DNA from: Sipunculus nudus
Taxonomy: Eukaryota; Annelida; Sipuncula; Golfingiida; Sipunculidae
Direction: 5' to 3'
Length of the DNA: 64,000 nucleotides
NCBI GenBank assembly: GCA_026874595.1
Contig: CM049316.1
Span: 11,834,839 to 11,898,838, forward strand
A program made the translations under genes and the position numbers. Of this stretch, positions 1-10,195 are shown one piece after another (the first letter of the stretch is position 1; each line of letters begins with the position of its first letter). The notes under the pieces are model-generated. The model ran no database searches, had not been told where the DNA came from, and saw nothing but the letters and a program-made list of their open reading frames with translations.

Positions 1-65
1 TATGAAAGCTCCAAGGGATTACCTTTAGTTTATACAGGTGGGATAGGTGATTGGGCCCCTTTAAA
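1..65 (-). mobile_element. End of a TTAA-bounded MITE-like element, cut by the window edge
   Basis: Positions 44-65 are the reverse complement of the first 22 bases of the element at 21399-21910 (AGGTGATTGGGCCCCTTTAA). This is therefore one end of the same short repeat family in the opposite orientation; the rest lies left of the window. Positions 66-157 show nothing recognisable. Confidence 0.55.
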
Positions 66-1070
66 GTCAAACCATTTGGCCAAAACACATTTTAAACCAA
101 ACCTTTTATCCTAAACCTTAAATCTTTCACTTCTGGTGTGTTCTTTTTTATGTTGGCCATTGTTGTTAATAATTCTGCTGCTGATATTGAGTATTATTTC
201 TCGTTTTGGACCTTTTACAATGTATTATTTTAATATTTGTCAACTGATGTGGTACCTTTTGCTATCAATCTCTTGATATTTTTCTACTGCTGATATGTTT
301 GATGTTTTTAATTTATTATATAATTGTGTTGCAATTTGCCCCATTATACCTGTTTAGTTGGTGCACTTTTATTTGAATCGGCTGCTCTTGTTATGATTTT
401 TTTCATTGGGTCTTACGACCATATTGGATTTTCGATTGGTGTGAAAATCGACATCGCACATTCTCTCACTGATGTCTATCTTTATTATATTTCAATCATT
501 GGTATGGTTCCCGAGGTTTGCGGGTGAAGGATATTACAAAATCAGTACCGGATTGCCATATGTGGGCCTGAAATTCGATAAATGTTCAAATTGCGCCAAT
601 TATATATATTTTCTATAATTGCTAAGAAAAGCACACAGTATTATGTAGTAAGATGAAAGCAGAACAAAGTTTTCAACTGAATTAGAAATATTTGATTCAT
701 GCTTATATCTGTTTCACTATGTACCTGTTGAAGAAAACTTAGACACAATTGTTGTTTCTGAAATTAATTATCAAATCGCAGTTTTCCATACCAATGTATG
801 GCATTCAATTTTCATCTCCTTCCGTTTAGGCGGTTTAGTTCTCAGGTTTTTAGTTCTCACTTGTTTTGCTTATCAACTGAGCGCCACGGTTGATGAGTCA
901 TTTCTTCTTACTTTGGCTGCTTGCCAGGTGCTTTTTTCTTCTTTTTCTCTCATATTTTGTTCCATTTTGTCATTGTGTATGCAATTGCATAATTATATTG
1001 CACCTCCACTTACCAAAAATAAAATTCCCTCCATCATAAAATACTATATACATGTACTGACCTCTTGTAG

Positions 1071-1151
1071 TTAGCTGCTATTCACCAAGTCCATCAGGCA
1101 AGAGAGAGACAGAGACAGATTGAACAGCAGAAAATGGAGACGGTGGCAAAG
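1071..1151 (+). CDS. Gene A coiled-coil mini-exon, copy 1
   Basis: This 81 bp exon candidate follows a CTCTTGTAG acceptor and is followed by a GTAGGTGAG donor. It reads through in phase 0 on both sides as 27 codons, starting LAAIHQVHQ and continuing with an Arg/Gln/Glu-rich stretch ending KMETVAK, a typical helical coiled-coil composition. It has the same form as the two mini-exons of gene C (63388, 63901), which start MAA, are rich in Arg/Gln/Glu and are also phase 0/0. The match in architecture, plus the HECT exon downstream at 19687, suggests it belongs to a paralogue of gene C. Transcription is not shown by sequence alone. Confidence 0.6.
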
Positions 1152-1197
1152 GTAGGTGAGCCATATCTTATTTATATGTAAAGATTTTATACTCAAA

Positions 1198-1350
1198 GAA
1201 GGGGTGGGTATTATTTTACAAATTTGGGAAACCCGATACTCTAACCCCCTGAATTTATGTACCTGCATATAAAACCTTAGAAAATATTTTTTTTTCCACA
1301 TTTCCTTTCAAGTGTAACCCCCCTGTACACCCCCTCTGAAGTTTGCATAA
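1198..1350 (+). repeat. Dispersed repeat, inverted relative to 17265-17385
   Basis: The stretch from GGGGTGGGTATT through AACCCCCCTGTACA reappears in reverse complement at 17265-17385 with substitutions and small indels. It also occurs in copy 2 of the tandem unit at about 8902-9054. The family is unknown. Confidence 0.5.
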
Positions 1351-2188
1351 AATATAAAAAATACATTTTTCCAGTCTTTTTCATAGATTCTTCAACTCGG
1401 CTTTAAAAGCGTTTGAAGTTGTGACAAATGTACTGACATGATCTTATTAACTGGTATTGATGTATTATTACCATAGTTCTTTGATATAATTAGTGTATGG
1501 CCATAGCTTTGCCTAAAAATGTGAATAAATCATACAAATCAGGAAATGACGCATATGTAGCCATAAAGTCATATGTGACATTAATATTATCAAATCATAT
1601 ACTGGTATACTGCTCCATAAAAGCTGGCCAATAATTTCAGAGTCTGAAAAATATGTTCAACACACTGCTTTTCAATATTTTTGGACTATTTTAAATGATA
1701 AATGCTGTCGGAAAAGAAATGGGCTCAACAAAATCTACATTTGCCTAACATCTAACGATTACTGCCTTCGTATAAAGATTTATCATGAAGACATGGTTTT
1801 GTTATTCCATACTTTTGTTCTATAGCAGTCTTGTAGTGAATGTGTTTACAATAAAAGATTTCAAACAGAAAAATACACAAACAGAAAAATACACAAAATA
1901 TATTCCGCTTATAAATATTTCCTTCAAGTGCTCCAGATAAAGACTCACAGGTTCAGGGTGCCCTTTTGGAACATTTCTCCCCTGTATAGATTGATGCCCT
2001 TACTTCTGCAGATGGAAACACCTTTTCAGGTATTTTTTTTATAACTGTAAAGTAAAAGGAAAACATCTCCCTCACAAAATCCCATATACCAGTCTTATCT
2101 GTGTGAAGTTCTCTATCTGTTTGAAGAAATAATGATAATCTATTTCTTTCAGCTGAAGAAGTTTGGCAAATAAAATATGGTAACATCA

Positions 2189-2204
2189 AAACTTAGGTCA
2201 AAGT
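2189..2204 (+). repeat. LINE 5' flank, copy 1 of the 16 bp target-site repeat
   Basis: AAACTTAGGTCAAAGT here is identical to 9893-9908 and to 15190-15205. In copy 1 of the tandem unit only this 5' member is present; the 3' side of the LINE joins directly to copy 2. Confidence 0.65.
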
Positions 2205-2491
2205 CAAAGGAATCGCAAAACGACGCTGTTGAAAACCGACTCTTGTGTGTTTCGTGGGACAGTATACATGTGTAAACGGCCTGCATTGCCAGGATATATA
2301 ACATTACCATTTGGATACTGAATTTAATCTTTGAAGACGTGCATTGTTGTGTGATCCATGCACTAAAGTTTTCTCATCTGAACTTATTAAACACATTTCA
2401 ATACACCCAGCCACAACATTTACTGCCCTCTGTGTAATGTTTGGAAGGCATGTTGTCCTTCCTGGTATTGTAAACTGGACATATAATTCAC

Positions 2492-4168
2492 ATGGAGCAG
2501 GCAGAGTGTAATAGTCCTTTGATTTCTGAGGACATTATCGCTGAACCAATAGGCTGTGATTGTCCATTGAATAATACATCAGACTTCGATGATGCGCGCA
2601 GTTTTGAGGGATCGAATTCTGAAATTAACTCTTATGTCACGCCATTGAAATGCCTTCCAAAGGACATTTTTGTGAAAGAACTGCTCATTTCGACCAAAAG
2701 TAATGAGGAATTGCTTGAGAAAATACGTATGGATCTGTTCATAGAGGCCCGTCAAAATGACAATTTCCCAAATGGTACTTTGGTCAAGAGAGTAAGGCCT
2801 CGTACATTACGGGGGGAATCCATCGTATCGAAATTAGCAAAAGATTGTTTTGCCCTATCCGCTTTCTTGGAAGGTGGCCCGATTTGTGATATACGTGATA
2901 TTATAAGTAGTTCGAGACAGCGGTGCGACAGTGTTGCGTCCCAAAAAGATCGCAGGTTACAAATATCTGGTTCTCAGCAGTCTGTGTCCAATATGGCCTC
3001 TGGTGATGGTTCAGGAGGGGTCGGTGACAATTGTGACAGGTTTGTCGCTGAAATGATGGCTGCAATGAAATCTGATATACAAGTACTTAAAGGTCAGGTG
3101 CAAGAGCACCAGAAGCGTTTTGACTTAAAAGTTGCACCAATGGAAACTGCTATTGCTAGTATCAAGTCTGAGATGGAAAAATTAACTGATGCAAATAAAA
3201 AGTTAAAACAAACGCAAAAACGAATCGATAATACATTACAGGGTATGTCATCAGACTTAAATTCATTAAAAGAAGAAGTGAAAATGCATAATAATTCCCA
3301 CAAGTCATCTCTGAATGATATGAAAACAGATGTGGTTAGCTTAAAACAAGAACACGACGAAATAGAATTAATGGTTAGTCAGTTGCAGGCGCCTCCCAGT
3401 GATACAAGGGAGCAAACCAATATTGACATCAGTGCGCTAAAATCTGAAATGAAACGTATTCGGCAGCTGATGCATGATATGAAAGATGAAAGTGAGAGGT
3501 TCCATATTTTGACAGATTCTAACTCGGAATCAATTACTTGGTTGAGGAGCCACATTCTTTCAGCCGAGAAAGTCATCGGTCAGTTAAAGCGAACTGGTAT
3601 TTCGTATGCATCGGTTACTGCCAACGTACAATGTAGTGGGACTGATAGTCCACGCAACTCAACTGATGAAACTACCAATAATCAGGTTCCGGAAACAATT
3701 ACTTCTCAAAGAAATATGACCGCTCATGCATCAAATAGCGGGAATACAGAACAACCTGCTACAAATGTTTCGGAGAGTGAAAATGTGGTTCCACAAAATC
3801 AGACTTCAGTGAATTCTCCTCAAGATAGCCCTGTGCAACAACAAAGTGCAACAGAGGTCCGTCCGTCTCCTGCCAGTAATATACCGGTCGTGACCCAACG
3901 ACTATTGAGAAGACGTGTCCGTGTACAGCGTTACGACGACGTATTCACCTATTATGTGGGGAATGTCGGTGAAGGTGTCGATCAGGAGAAAGTTGCTTCA
4001 TATATCAGGAGAAGAGGAGTCCTTCTGGTGCATCTCCGTTTACTTCGTAGCAGATATTCCGGAAACGTAGGCGCCAAGTTGATCATACCATCCAGTGCCA
4101 GGTCTGCCGTAGAAGCTAGTGACTTTTGGCCTCATGGGACTTACGCCAGAATCTGGCGTGAAAGATGA
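2492..4168 (+). CDS. LINE ORF1 protein, copy 1 (coiled coil, nucleic-acid-binding type)
   Basis: This intact 558-codon frame has no introns. By family role, ORF1 proteins bind the element RNA and form trimers or multimers with it. Residues about 1-180 are a low-homology N-terminal part. Residues about 180-380 are rich in Lys/Glu/Leu/Met with heptad-like spacing, a long coiled coil. Residues about 385-470 are Ser/Thr/Gln/Asn-rich and probably disordered. The last 85 or so residues, starting near YYVGNVGEG, look like a compact alpha/beta RNA-binding module of the kind seen in CR1-type ORF1s. No CCHC knuckle is visible. Copy 2 differs at only two residues (Thr to Asn, Pro to Gln in the linker). 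Confidence 0.85.
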   Translation: MEQAECNSPLISEDIIAEPIGCDCPLNNTSDFDDARSFEGSNSEINSYVTPLKCLPKDIFVKELLISTKSNEELLEKIRMDLFIEARQNDNFPNGTLVKRVRPRTLRGESIVSKLAKDCFALSAFLEGGPICDIRDIISSSRQRCDSVASQKDRRLQISGSQQSVSNMASGDGSGGVGDNCDRFVAEMMAAMKSDIQVLKGQVQEHQKRFDLKVAPMETAIASIKSEMEKLTDANKKLKQTQKRIDNTLQGMSSDLNSLKEEVKMHNNSHKSSLNDMKTDVVSLKQEHDEIELMVSQLQAPPSDTREQTNIDISALKSEMKRIRQLMHDMKDESERFHILTDSNSESITWLRSHILSAEKVIGQLKRTGISYASVTANVQCSGTDSPRNSTDETTNNQVPETITSQRNMTAHASNSGNTEQPATNVSESENVVPQNQTSVNSPQDSPVQQQSATEVRPSPASNIPVVTQRLLRRRVRVQRYDDVFTYYVGNVGEGVDQEKVASYIRRRGVLLVHLRLLRSRYSGNVGAKLIIPSSARSAVEASDFWPHGTYARIWRER

Positions 4169-4185
4169 TGATTAAGTAGAATTGC

Positions 4186-7100
4186 ATGGACAGTGACATA
4201 ACATCCTTTCATTATATCATGGATACTAGATTGTCCAAGTTAAAATCATTTAATATTTCATGCTTCAATGTGCGTGGCATAATGCCTAGTACGCCATATC
4301 TTTGTGAATATTTAGAACTGCATAAGATCCATATTTGTGGTATTAGTGAACATTGGTTATTTTCAGATAATTTGCATTATTTTAAAAGTATTCACCGAGA
4401 TTATGATGTTTATGCTAAGGCTGATAATTCTCTGAACCCATTGGACCCCTATAGACGAGGCAAGGGTGGTGTAGCCATTATGTGGCATAAATCACTGAAC
4501 GGCATGGTGTCGCCAGTATTGCTGGATAAAGATGAGGATAGAGTCATAGGCGTGTCAGTCAACTCTAATACAATGTTGGGTATATTCTATATTTTTAATG
4601 TGTATTTGCCCTGCTCCAAATATTCGCTCAACTTGTTTAGAATGTATGTAGCGAGATTATATGAATTGTTTTATGAACATTCTACCAAAGGAACGGTATT
4701 GTTTATCGGGGACTTTAACTGTGACCTGTTAAATGAATCTAATTACCAAATGCGACAAAGAAAGTTGCTGTTGTCAGCTTTTCTCCATGACATTGGATAC
4801 TTCTCACCGGAACTCCATAAAGGGATTAGTAGTCCCATTTACACATTTGATCCTTACATGAATGGCAGAAATTGTTCTCTAATCGATTATACCTTTCTAC
4901 CGGAATGTAAAAAAGATCTTATTTCAGAGAGTTATGTATCTTCAGATGAAGCGCTTATTGTGTCAGACCACTTTCCGGTTAAATTATCTCTGGATCTTGA
5001 ATGTGATATGATCTCTAACCCTCCTATACAATCAAACAGATTAATGTTTAATTGGGGTAAACTGACTGGATCGTCCGTGAGCGAGTTGGATACGCATCCT
5101 TTAACCACATTGCTGGATACAATTCATAAACCAGAGTTAGACATTTGCACCAAAAAAGAGGTCTGTGAATACTACAGGACTTTAGTCAACTGTATTTTAA
5201 ATGTATCTCTAGAGGGGGTACCTCGCAGAAAATATTCCAGGTTCCTCAAACCAGAGTGGCGCAAAGAGTTAAAACCTTTCCATGACATGATGCGAACTAA
5301 AAGACGGGCGTGGATCGCTGATGGTAGGCCTCGTACCTATACATATACTTCCTTTAAGAAATATAAGGACTCTAAACGTGAATTTAGGCTCCAGTACCGT
5401 TTATATGTTTGCCAAAGAGAGAGGGATTTGTTTGAAAAGATCGATAGAGAAGGAGATGTGGATATGACTAAATTTTGGTGTATGATTAAGAGACAGAGAC
5501 GAAAGAAATGCGTTCTTACAAGCGAGATATTATTTGATGGGAATTGCTATAGAAATCCGGAAGACATAGCCAATGGTTGGTCCAATTATTTTTCGTCGTT
5601 ATATAGTCCTCAAGAAAATGATAATTTTGACATTAATCATAAAGTTTATATTGAGAAATTATTAACTGATTATATAAAATCTTCTTTTAGAAATATCGAT
5701 GACACTTTAGATAGAGATATAGAGATGTCCGAGGTAAGCAATGCAGTGAAGGACCTGAAACGTAACAAAGCAGGTGGCGTGGATGAGCTCGTTAATGAGC
5801 ATTTCATATTTGGTGGATACCACTTGATAGAACATCTTACTTATTTATTTAAAATTATTTGGAAGCTAGAGTATTTTCCTGGTGAAATGAAACAAGGTTT
5901 AGTTCTAACCTTGCTGAAATGTCCCCAAAAAAGAGCAGATTCTCCCGATAATTATCGGGGCATTACTTTGCTTCCAGTCATTAGTAAAATATTTGATAAA
6001 ATTATGTTGACCCGTATTCAAGGTTGGTTAGTCCAGCAGAATTTTAATTTTCCTGATCCAATGCAGTGCGCCTACCAAAGTGGCCTTTCATCTATTGATG
6101 TTTCTTTTATCCTTCAGGAATGTGTGTTATACAATATTGAGCGAAACTCAAGGGTGTATTCATGTTTTCTCGATACTAAGAAAGCCTTTGATGTCGTCTG
6201 GCACCAAGGACTCTTTGTAAAGTTGTATAAACTGGGTATAAGAGGAAAGGCCTGGAGAATCTTGATTAACACTTATACTGATTTGAAAAGCGCCGTGCTT
6301 TATGGCGGCTTTCAGAGTAAATGGTTTCAAGTAAAACAGTCTGTCAGACAGGGTAGTGTGCTTGGCCCATTTTTATATTTAGTCTACATAAACGACCTTC
6401 TTCTTAATTTGAGAAAATCTAGAAATGGTGCTCTTATAGGCAATATATACGTTGGTTCACCGTCATTAGCCGATGATATTTCTCTGTTGTCCACCTCGCC
6501 AAATGGACTGCAGCGTATGCTAGACATATGTTATGAATATAGCAGGCAATGGCGTTTTACCTATAATAGTGAGAAGTCGGTTATATTAGTATTTGGTTCT
6601 GGTGATAAGTCCATGCAGAGGTTTTCATGGAAACTTGGTAATTCCCCATTGAGACGTGTAAACAGTCAGAGACTTCAAATTTTCACAGCATTGAGCGAAC
6701 TAGAAATGCATGTAGAACAGGTAAAGGTGCATTGCTGTCTCTAGTGGGTACAGGAGTTCGTCCTAAAGGCTTGAATCCGTTAACGTGTGCTAATTTATAT
6801 CGGTCAATGGTTATACCTAAGTGTTTATATGGTTCTGAATTATGGTTTCATCTTGGCAGTACAGAATCATTATTGCTGGAGAGAATGAATCGTTTTTGTG
6901 TCAAGGTTATGCAAGGATTTAATAGAAGAAGCTGTTCTGATAAGGTTTTGTCTATGATTGGGCTCCCTCGTATAACAGCATGGATAGATAAATCTATATT
7001 AACTTACTTAGCGAGATTATGTTGTGGTCACAGCCAGCAGCCTTCCACACAGGTCTTTCAGTATAGACTTGTCTCTCATTTAACATGCCAAGAGAATTGT

Positions 7101-7728
7101 AAAGATGGTTATATACCAGACATTGTAAAGATTGTCAAAAGATATGGGTTATACGAGCACCTGTTAGAATATTTAGTTTCTGGTAGATTCCCAGGGAAGA
7201 ACTTTTGGAAAAGCGCAATTATTAATAAAATTATTATTTTTGAAAAACAACAATATTCAAACAGAATAAAGGACCACAGAAACTTTTTGTATTTTAGTGA
7301 TATTCAAGAGGACCTATTTATTCCCTCTATTCTATGGGAGACTGCGCGCCGGTTTGTCGGGTCTTATGAGAAGATCCAATATGTAGCTATGCAGGTGTTA
7401 AATCTGGATACAGAAATTGAGATAGAAGTTTTGTGTCCATTTTGTGGTATATTTTTTAATAATCTGTATTTGCATGTTGTCGTTAGTTGTTATAAATGAC
7501 CTAATGTGGAACTTTATAACTGATAAATTACCAGTCACACTGAGTGTATTTTTTAATAATCTTTCTGAACAGCAGTTGCTGCCATATTTCTTCGGCAAAA
7601 CTTTACCAGAACAAGCGGATTGGACTTCTGAAATGAATCTGGTGTTTGTATACAGAGCTGTTTTATTTATATATTCTTGTTCTCCTGTCATTAACCTGCT
7701 CAAGCAGCTCACACAGCCAGTATTTTGA
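4186..7728 (+). pseudogene. LINE ORF2 (endonuclease-reverse transcriptase), copy 1, frameshifted
   Basis: ORF2 nicks target DNA and reverse-transcribes the element RNA. The first frame (4186-6744) holds the endonuclease with its expected motifs: NVRG (N28), SEHW (E55), GDFN and SDHFPV. It also holds the reverse transcriptase: LDTKKAFD (Asp about 663), RQGSVLGP and an ADD core at residues 762-764. Between about 6676 and 6732 the frame shifts, and the thumb and C-terminal part continues at 6732-7499, ending with a CPFCG zinc-knuckle-like motif. A second shift near 7490 moves the tail to the frame ending at 7728. The element cannot make one continuous ORF2 product as read. The first shift is shared with copy 2. 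The 17 base gap to ORF1, with ORF1 ending TGATGA, would suit translational reinitiation. Confidence 0.85.
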
Positions 7729-7845
7729 TTTGACTCTAGTATTATCAATATGCTTATTCTATTGATTAATATGTTCATTATATTGTCATTATTAATTCAA
7801 AATCAATGCATGTATATTGTCTGTTGTAATCGTCAATTTGGCGGA

Positions 7846-7851
7846 AATAAA
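7846..7851 (+). terminator. AATAAA polyadenylation signal at LINE 3' end
   Basis: AATAAA lies 9 bases before the end of the copy 1 LINE and before the restart of the tandem unit, as expected for the 3' end of a transcribed element. Confidence 0.55.
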
Positions 7852-8773
7852 GCTTAACAACATTGTTGTTAATAATTCTGCTGCTGATATTGAGTATTAT
7901 TTCTCGTTTTGGACCTTTTACAATGTATTATTTTAATATTTGTCAACTGATGTGGTACATTTTGCTATCAATCTCTTGATATTTTTCTACTGCTGATATG
8001 TTTGATGTTTTTAATTTATTATATAATTGTGTTGCAATTTGCCCCATTATACCTGTTTAGTTGGTGCACTTTTATTTGAATCGGCTGCTCTTGTTATGAT
8101 TTTTTTCATTGGGTCTTACGACCATATTGGATTTTCGATTGGTGTGAAAATCGACATCGCACATTCTCTCACTGATGTCTATCTTTATTATATTTCAATC
8201 ATTGGTATGGTTCCCGAGGTTTGCGGGTGAAGGATATTACAAAATCAGTACCGGATTGCCATATGTGGGCCTGAAATTCGATAAATGTTCAAATTGCGCC
8301 AATTATATATATTTTCTATTATTGCTAAGAAAAGCACACAGTATTATGTAGTAAGATGAAAGTAGAACAAAGTTTTCAACTGAATTAGAAATATTTGATT
8401 CATGCTTATATCTGTTTCACTATGTACCTGTTGAAGAAAACTTAGATACAATTGTTGTTTCTGAAATTAATTATCAAATCGCAGTTTTCCATACCAATGT
8501 ATGGCATTCAATTTTCATCTCCTTCCGTTTAGGCGGTTTAGTTCTCAGGTTTTTAGTTCTCACTTGTTTTGCTTATCAACTGAGCGCCACGGTTGATGAG
8601 TCATTTCTTCTTACTTTGGCTGCTTGCCAGGTGCTTTTTTCTTCTTTTTCTCTCTTATTTTGTTCCATTTTGTCATTGTGTATGCTATTGCATAATTATA
8701 TTGCACCTCCACTTACCAAAAATAAAATTCCCTCCATCATAAAATACTATATACATGTACTGACCTCTTGTAG

Positions 8774-8854
8774 TTAGCTGCTATTCACCAAGTCCATCAG
8801 GCAAGAGAGAGACAGAGACAGATTGAACAGCAGAAAATGGAGACGGTGGCAAAG
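8774..8854 (+). CDS. Gene A coiled-coil mini-exon, copy 2
   Basis: Identical in sequence to 1071-1151, including the acceptor and the GTAGGTGAG donor. It is phase 0/0 and 27 codons long, so a transcript could carry both copies in frame as two consecutive identical 27-residue helical segments. The duplicate arose with the 7.7 kb LINE-containing unit. Whether both are spliced in is unknown. Confidence 0.6.
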
Positions 8855-9892
8855 GTAGGTGAGCCATATCTTATTTATATGTAAAGATTTTATACTCAAA
8901 GAAGGGGTGGGTATTATTTTACAAATTTGGGAAACCCGATACTCTAACCCCCTGAATTTATGTACCTGCATATAAAACCTTAGAAAATATTTTTTTTTTC
9001 CACATTTCCTTTCAAGTGTAACCCCCCTGTACACCCCCTCTGAAGTTTGCATAAAATATAAAAAATACATTTTTCCAGTCTTTTTCATAGATTCTTCAAC
9101 TCGGCTTTAAAAACGTTTGAAGTTGTGACAAATGTACTGACATGATCTTATTAACTGGTATTGATGTATTATTACCATAGTTCTTTGATATAATTAGTGT
9201 ATGGCCATAGCTTTGCCTAAAAATGTGAATAAATCATACAAATCAGGAAATGACGCATATGTAGCCATAAAGTCATATGTGACATTAATATTATCAAATC
9301 ATATACTGGTATACTGCTCCATAAAAGCTGGCCAATAATTTCAGAGTCTGAAAAATATGTTCAACACACTGCTTTTCAATATTTTTGGACTATTTTAAAT
9401 GATAAATGCTGTCGGAAAAGAAATGGGCTCAACAAAATCTACATTTGCCTAACATCTAACGATTACTGCCTTCGTATAAAGATTTATCATGAAGACATGG
9501 TTTTGTTATTCCATACTTTTGTTCTATAGCAGTCTTGTAGTGAATGTGTTTACAATAAAAGATTTCAAACAGAAAAATACACAAACAGAAAAATACACAA
9601 AATATATTCCGCTTATAAATATTTCCTTCAAGTGCTCCAGATAAAGACTCACAGGTTCAGGGTGCCCTTTTGGAACATTTCTCCCCTGTATAGATTGATG
9701 CCCTTACTTCTGCAGATGGAAACACCTTTTCAGGTATTTTTTTTATAACTGTAAAGTAAAAGGAAAACATCTCCCTCACAAAATCCCATATACCAGTCTT
9801 ATCTGTGTGAAGTTCTCTATCTGTTTGAAGAAATAATGATAATCTATTTCTTTCAGCTGAAGAAGTTTGGCAAATAAAATATGGTAACATCA

Positions 9893-9908
9893 AAACTTAG
9901 GTCAAAGT
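9893..9908 (+). repeat. Target-site duplication, 5' member (LINE copy 2)
   Basis: AAACTTAGGTCAAAGT directly precedes the LINE (next bases CAAAGGAATCGC) and recurs exactly at 15190-15205 after it. A 16 bp perfect direct repeat at both borders is the usual signature of target-primed insertion. Confidence 0.7.
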
Positions 9909-10195
9909 CAAAGGAATCGCAAAACGACGCTGTTGAAAACCGACTCTTGTATGTTTCGTGGGACAGTATACATGTGTAAACGGCCTGCATTGCCAGGATA
10001 TATAACATTACCATTTGGATACTGAATTTAATCTTTGAAGACGTGCATTGTTGTGTGATCCATGCACTAAAGTTTTCTCATCTGAACTTATTAAACACAT
10101 TTCAATACACCCAGCCACAACATTTACTGCCCTCTGTGTAATGTTTGGAAGGCATGTTGTCCTTCCTGGTATTGTAAACTGGACATATAATTCAC

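Larger units (their letters stand above)
158..7860 (+). repeat. Tandem 7.7 kb unit, copy 1 (host segment plus LINE)
   Basis: From CATTGTTGTTAATAATTCTG at 158 the sequence repeats almost base for base at 7861 (offset 7703-7704). The unit has about 2 kb of apparently host sequence (158-2204) followed by a LINE (2205-7860). The host part contains an exon-like segment at 1071-1151, which argues that this is a duplicated piece of gene A's intron and exon rather than a long LINE 5' UTR. I counted only scattered substitutions between the copies, so the duplication is recent or an assembly product. Confidence 0.85.
2205..7860 (+). mobile_element. Non-LTR retrotransposon (LINE), copy 1, near full length
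   Basis: This is a two-ORF LINE. It has a 5' UTR of about 290 bases, ORF1 (2492-4168), a 17 base gap, ORF2 (4186 onward, broken by frameshifts), and a 3' UTR with AATAAA at 7846. The AP-endonuclease plus reverse transcriptase layout with a coiled-coil ORF1 is typical of the CR1/L2/Jockey-like lineages; I cannot fix the clade by eye. The 5' boundary is taken from the 16 bp direct repeat seen around copy 2. The 3' end is the last base before the tandem unit restarts. No poly(A) tail is present. Confidence 0.85.

Noticed and set aside
324-527. 67-codon open frame in the host part of the tandem unit (also at 8027)
   Set aside because: No start context, splice sites or recognisable motif; kept open only because the duplicated DNA is identical.
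840-930. TTGGCTGCTTGCCAG followed by GTGCTT as an exon candidate
   Set aside because: Too short and lacking a clear acceptor upstream; chance splice-like string.
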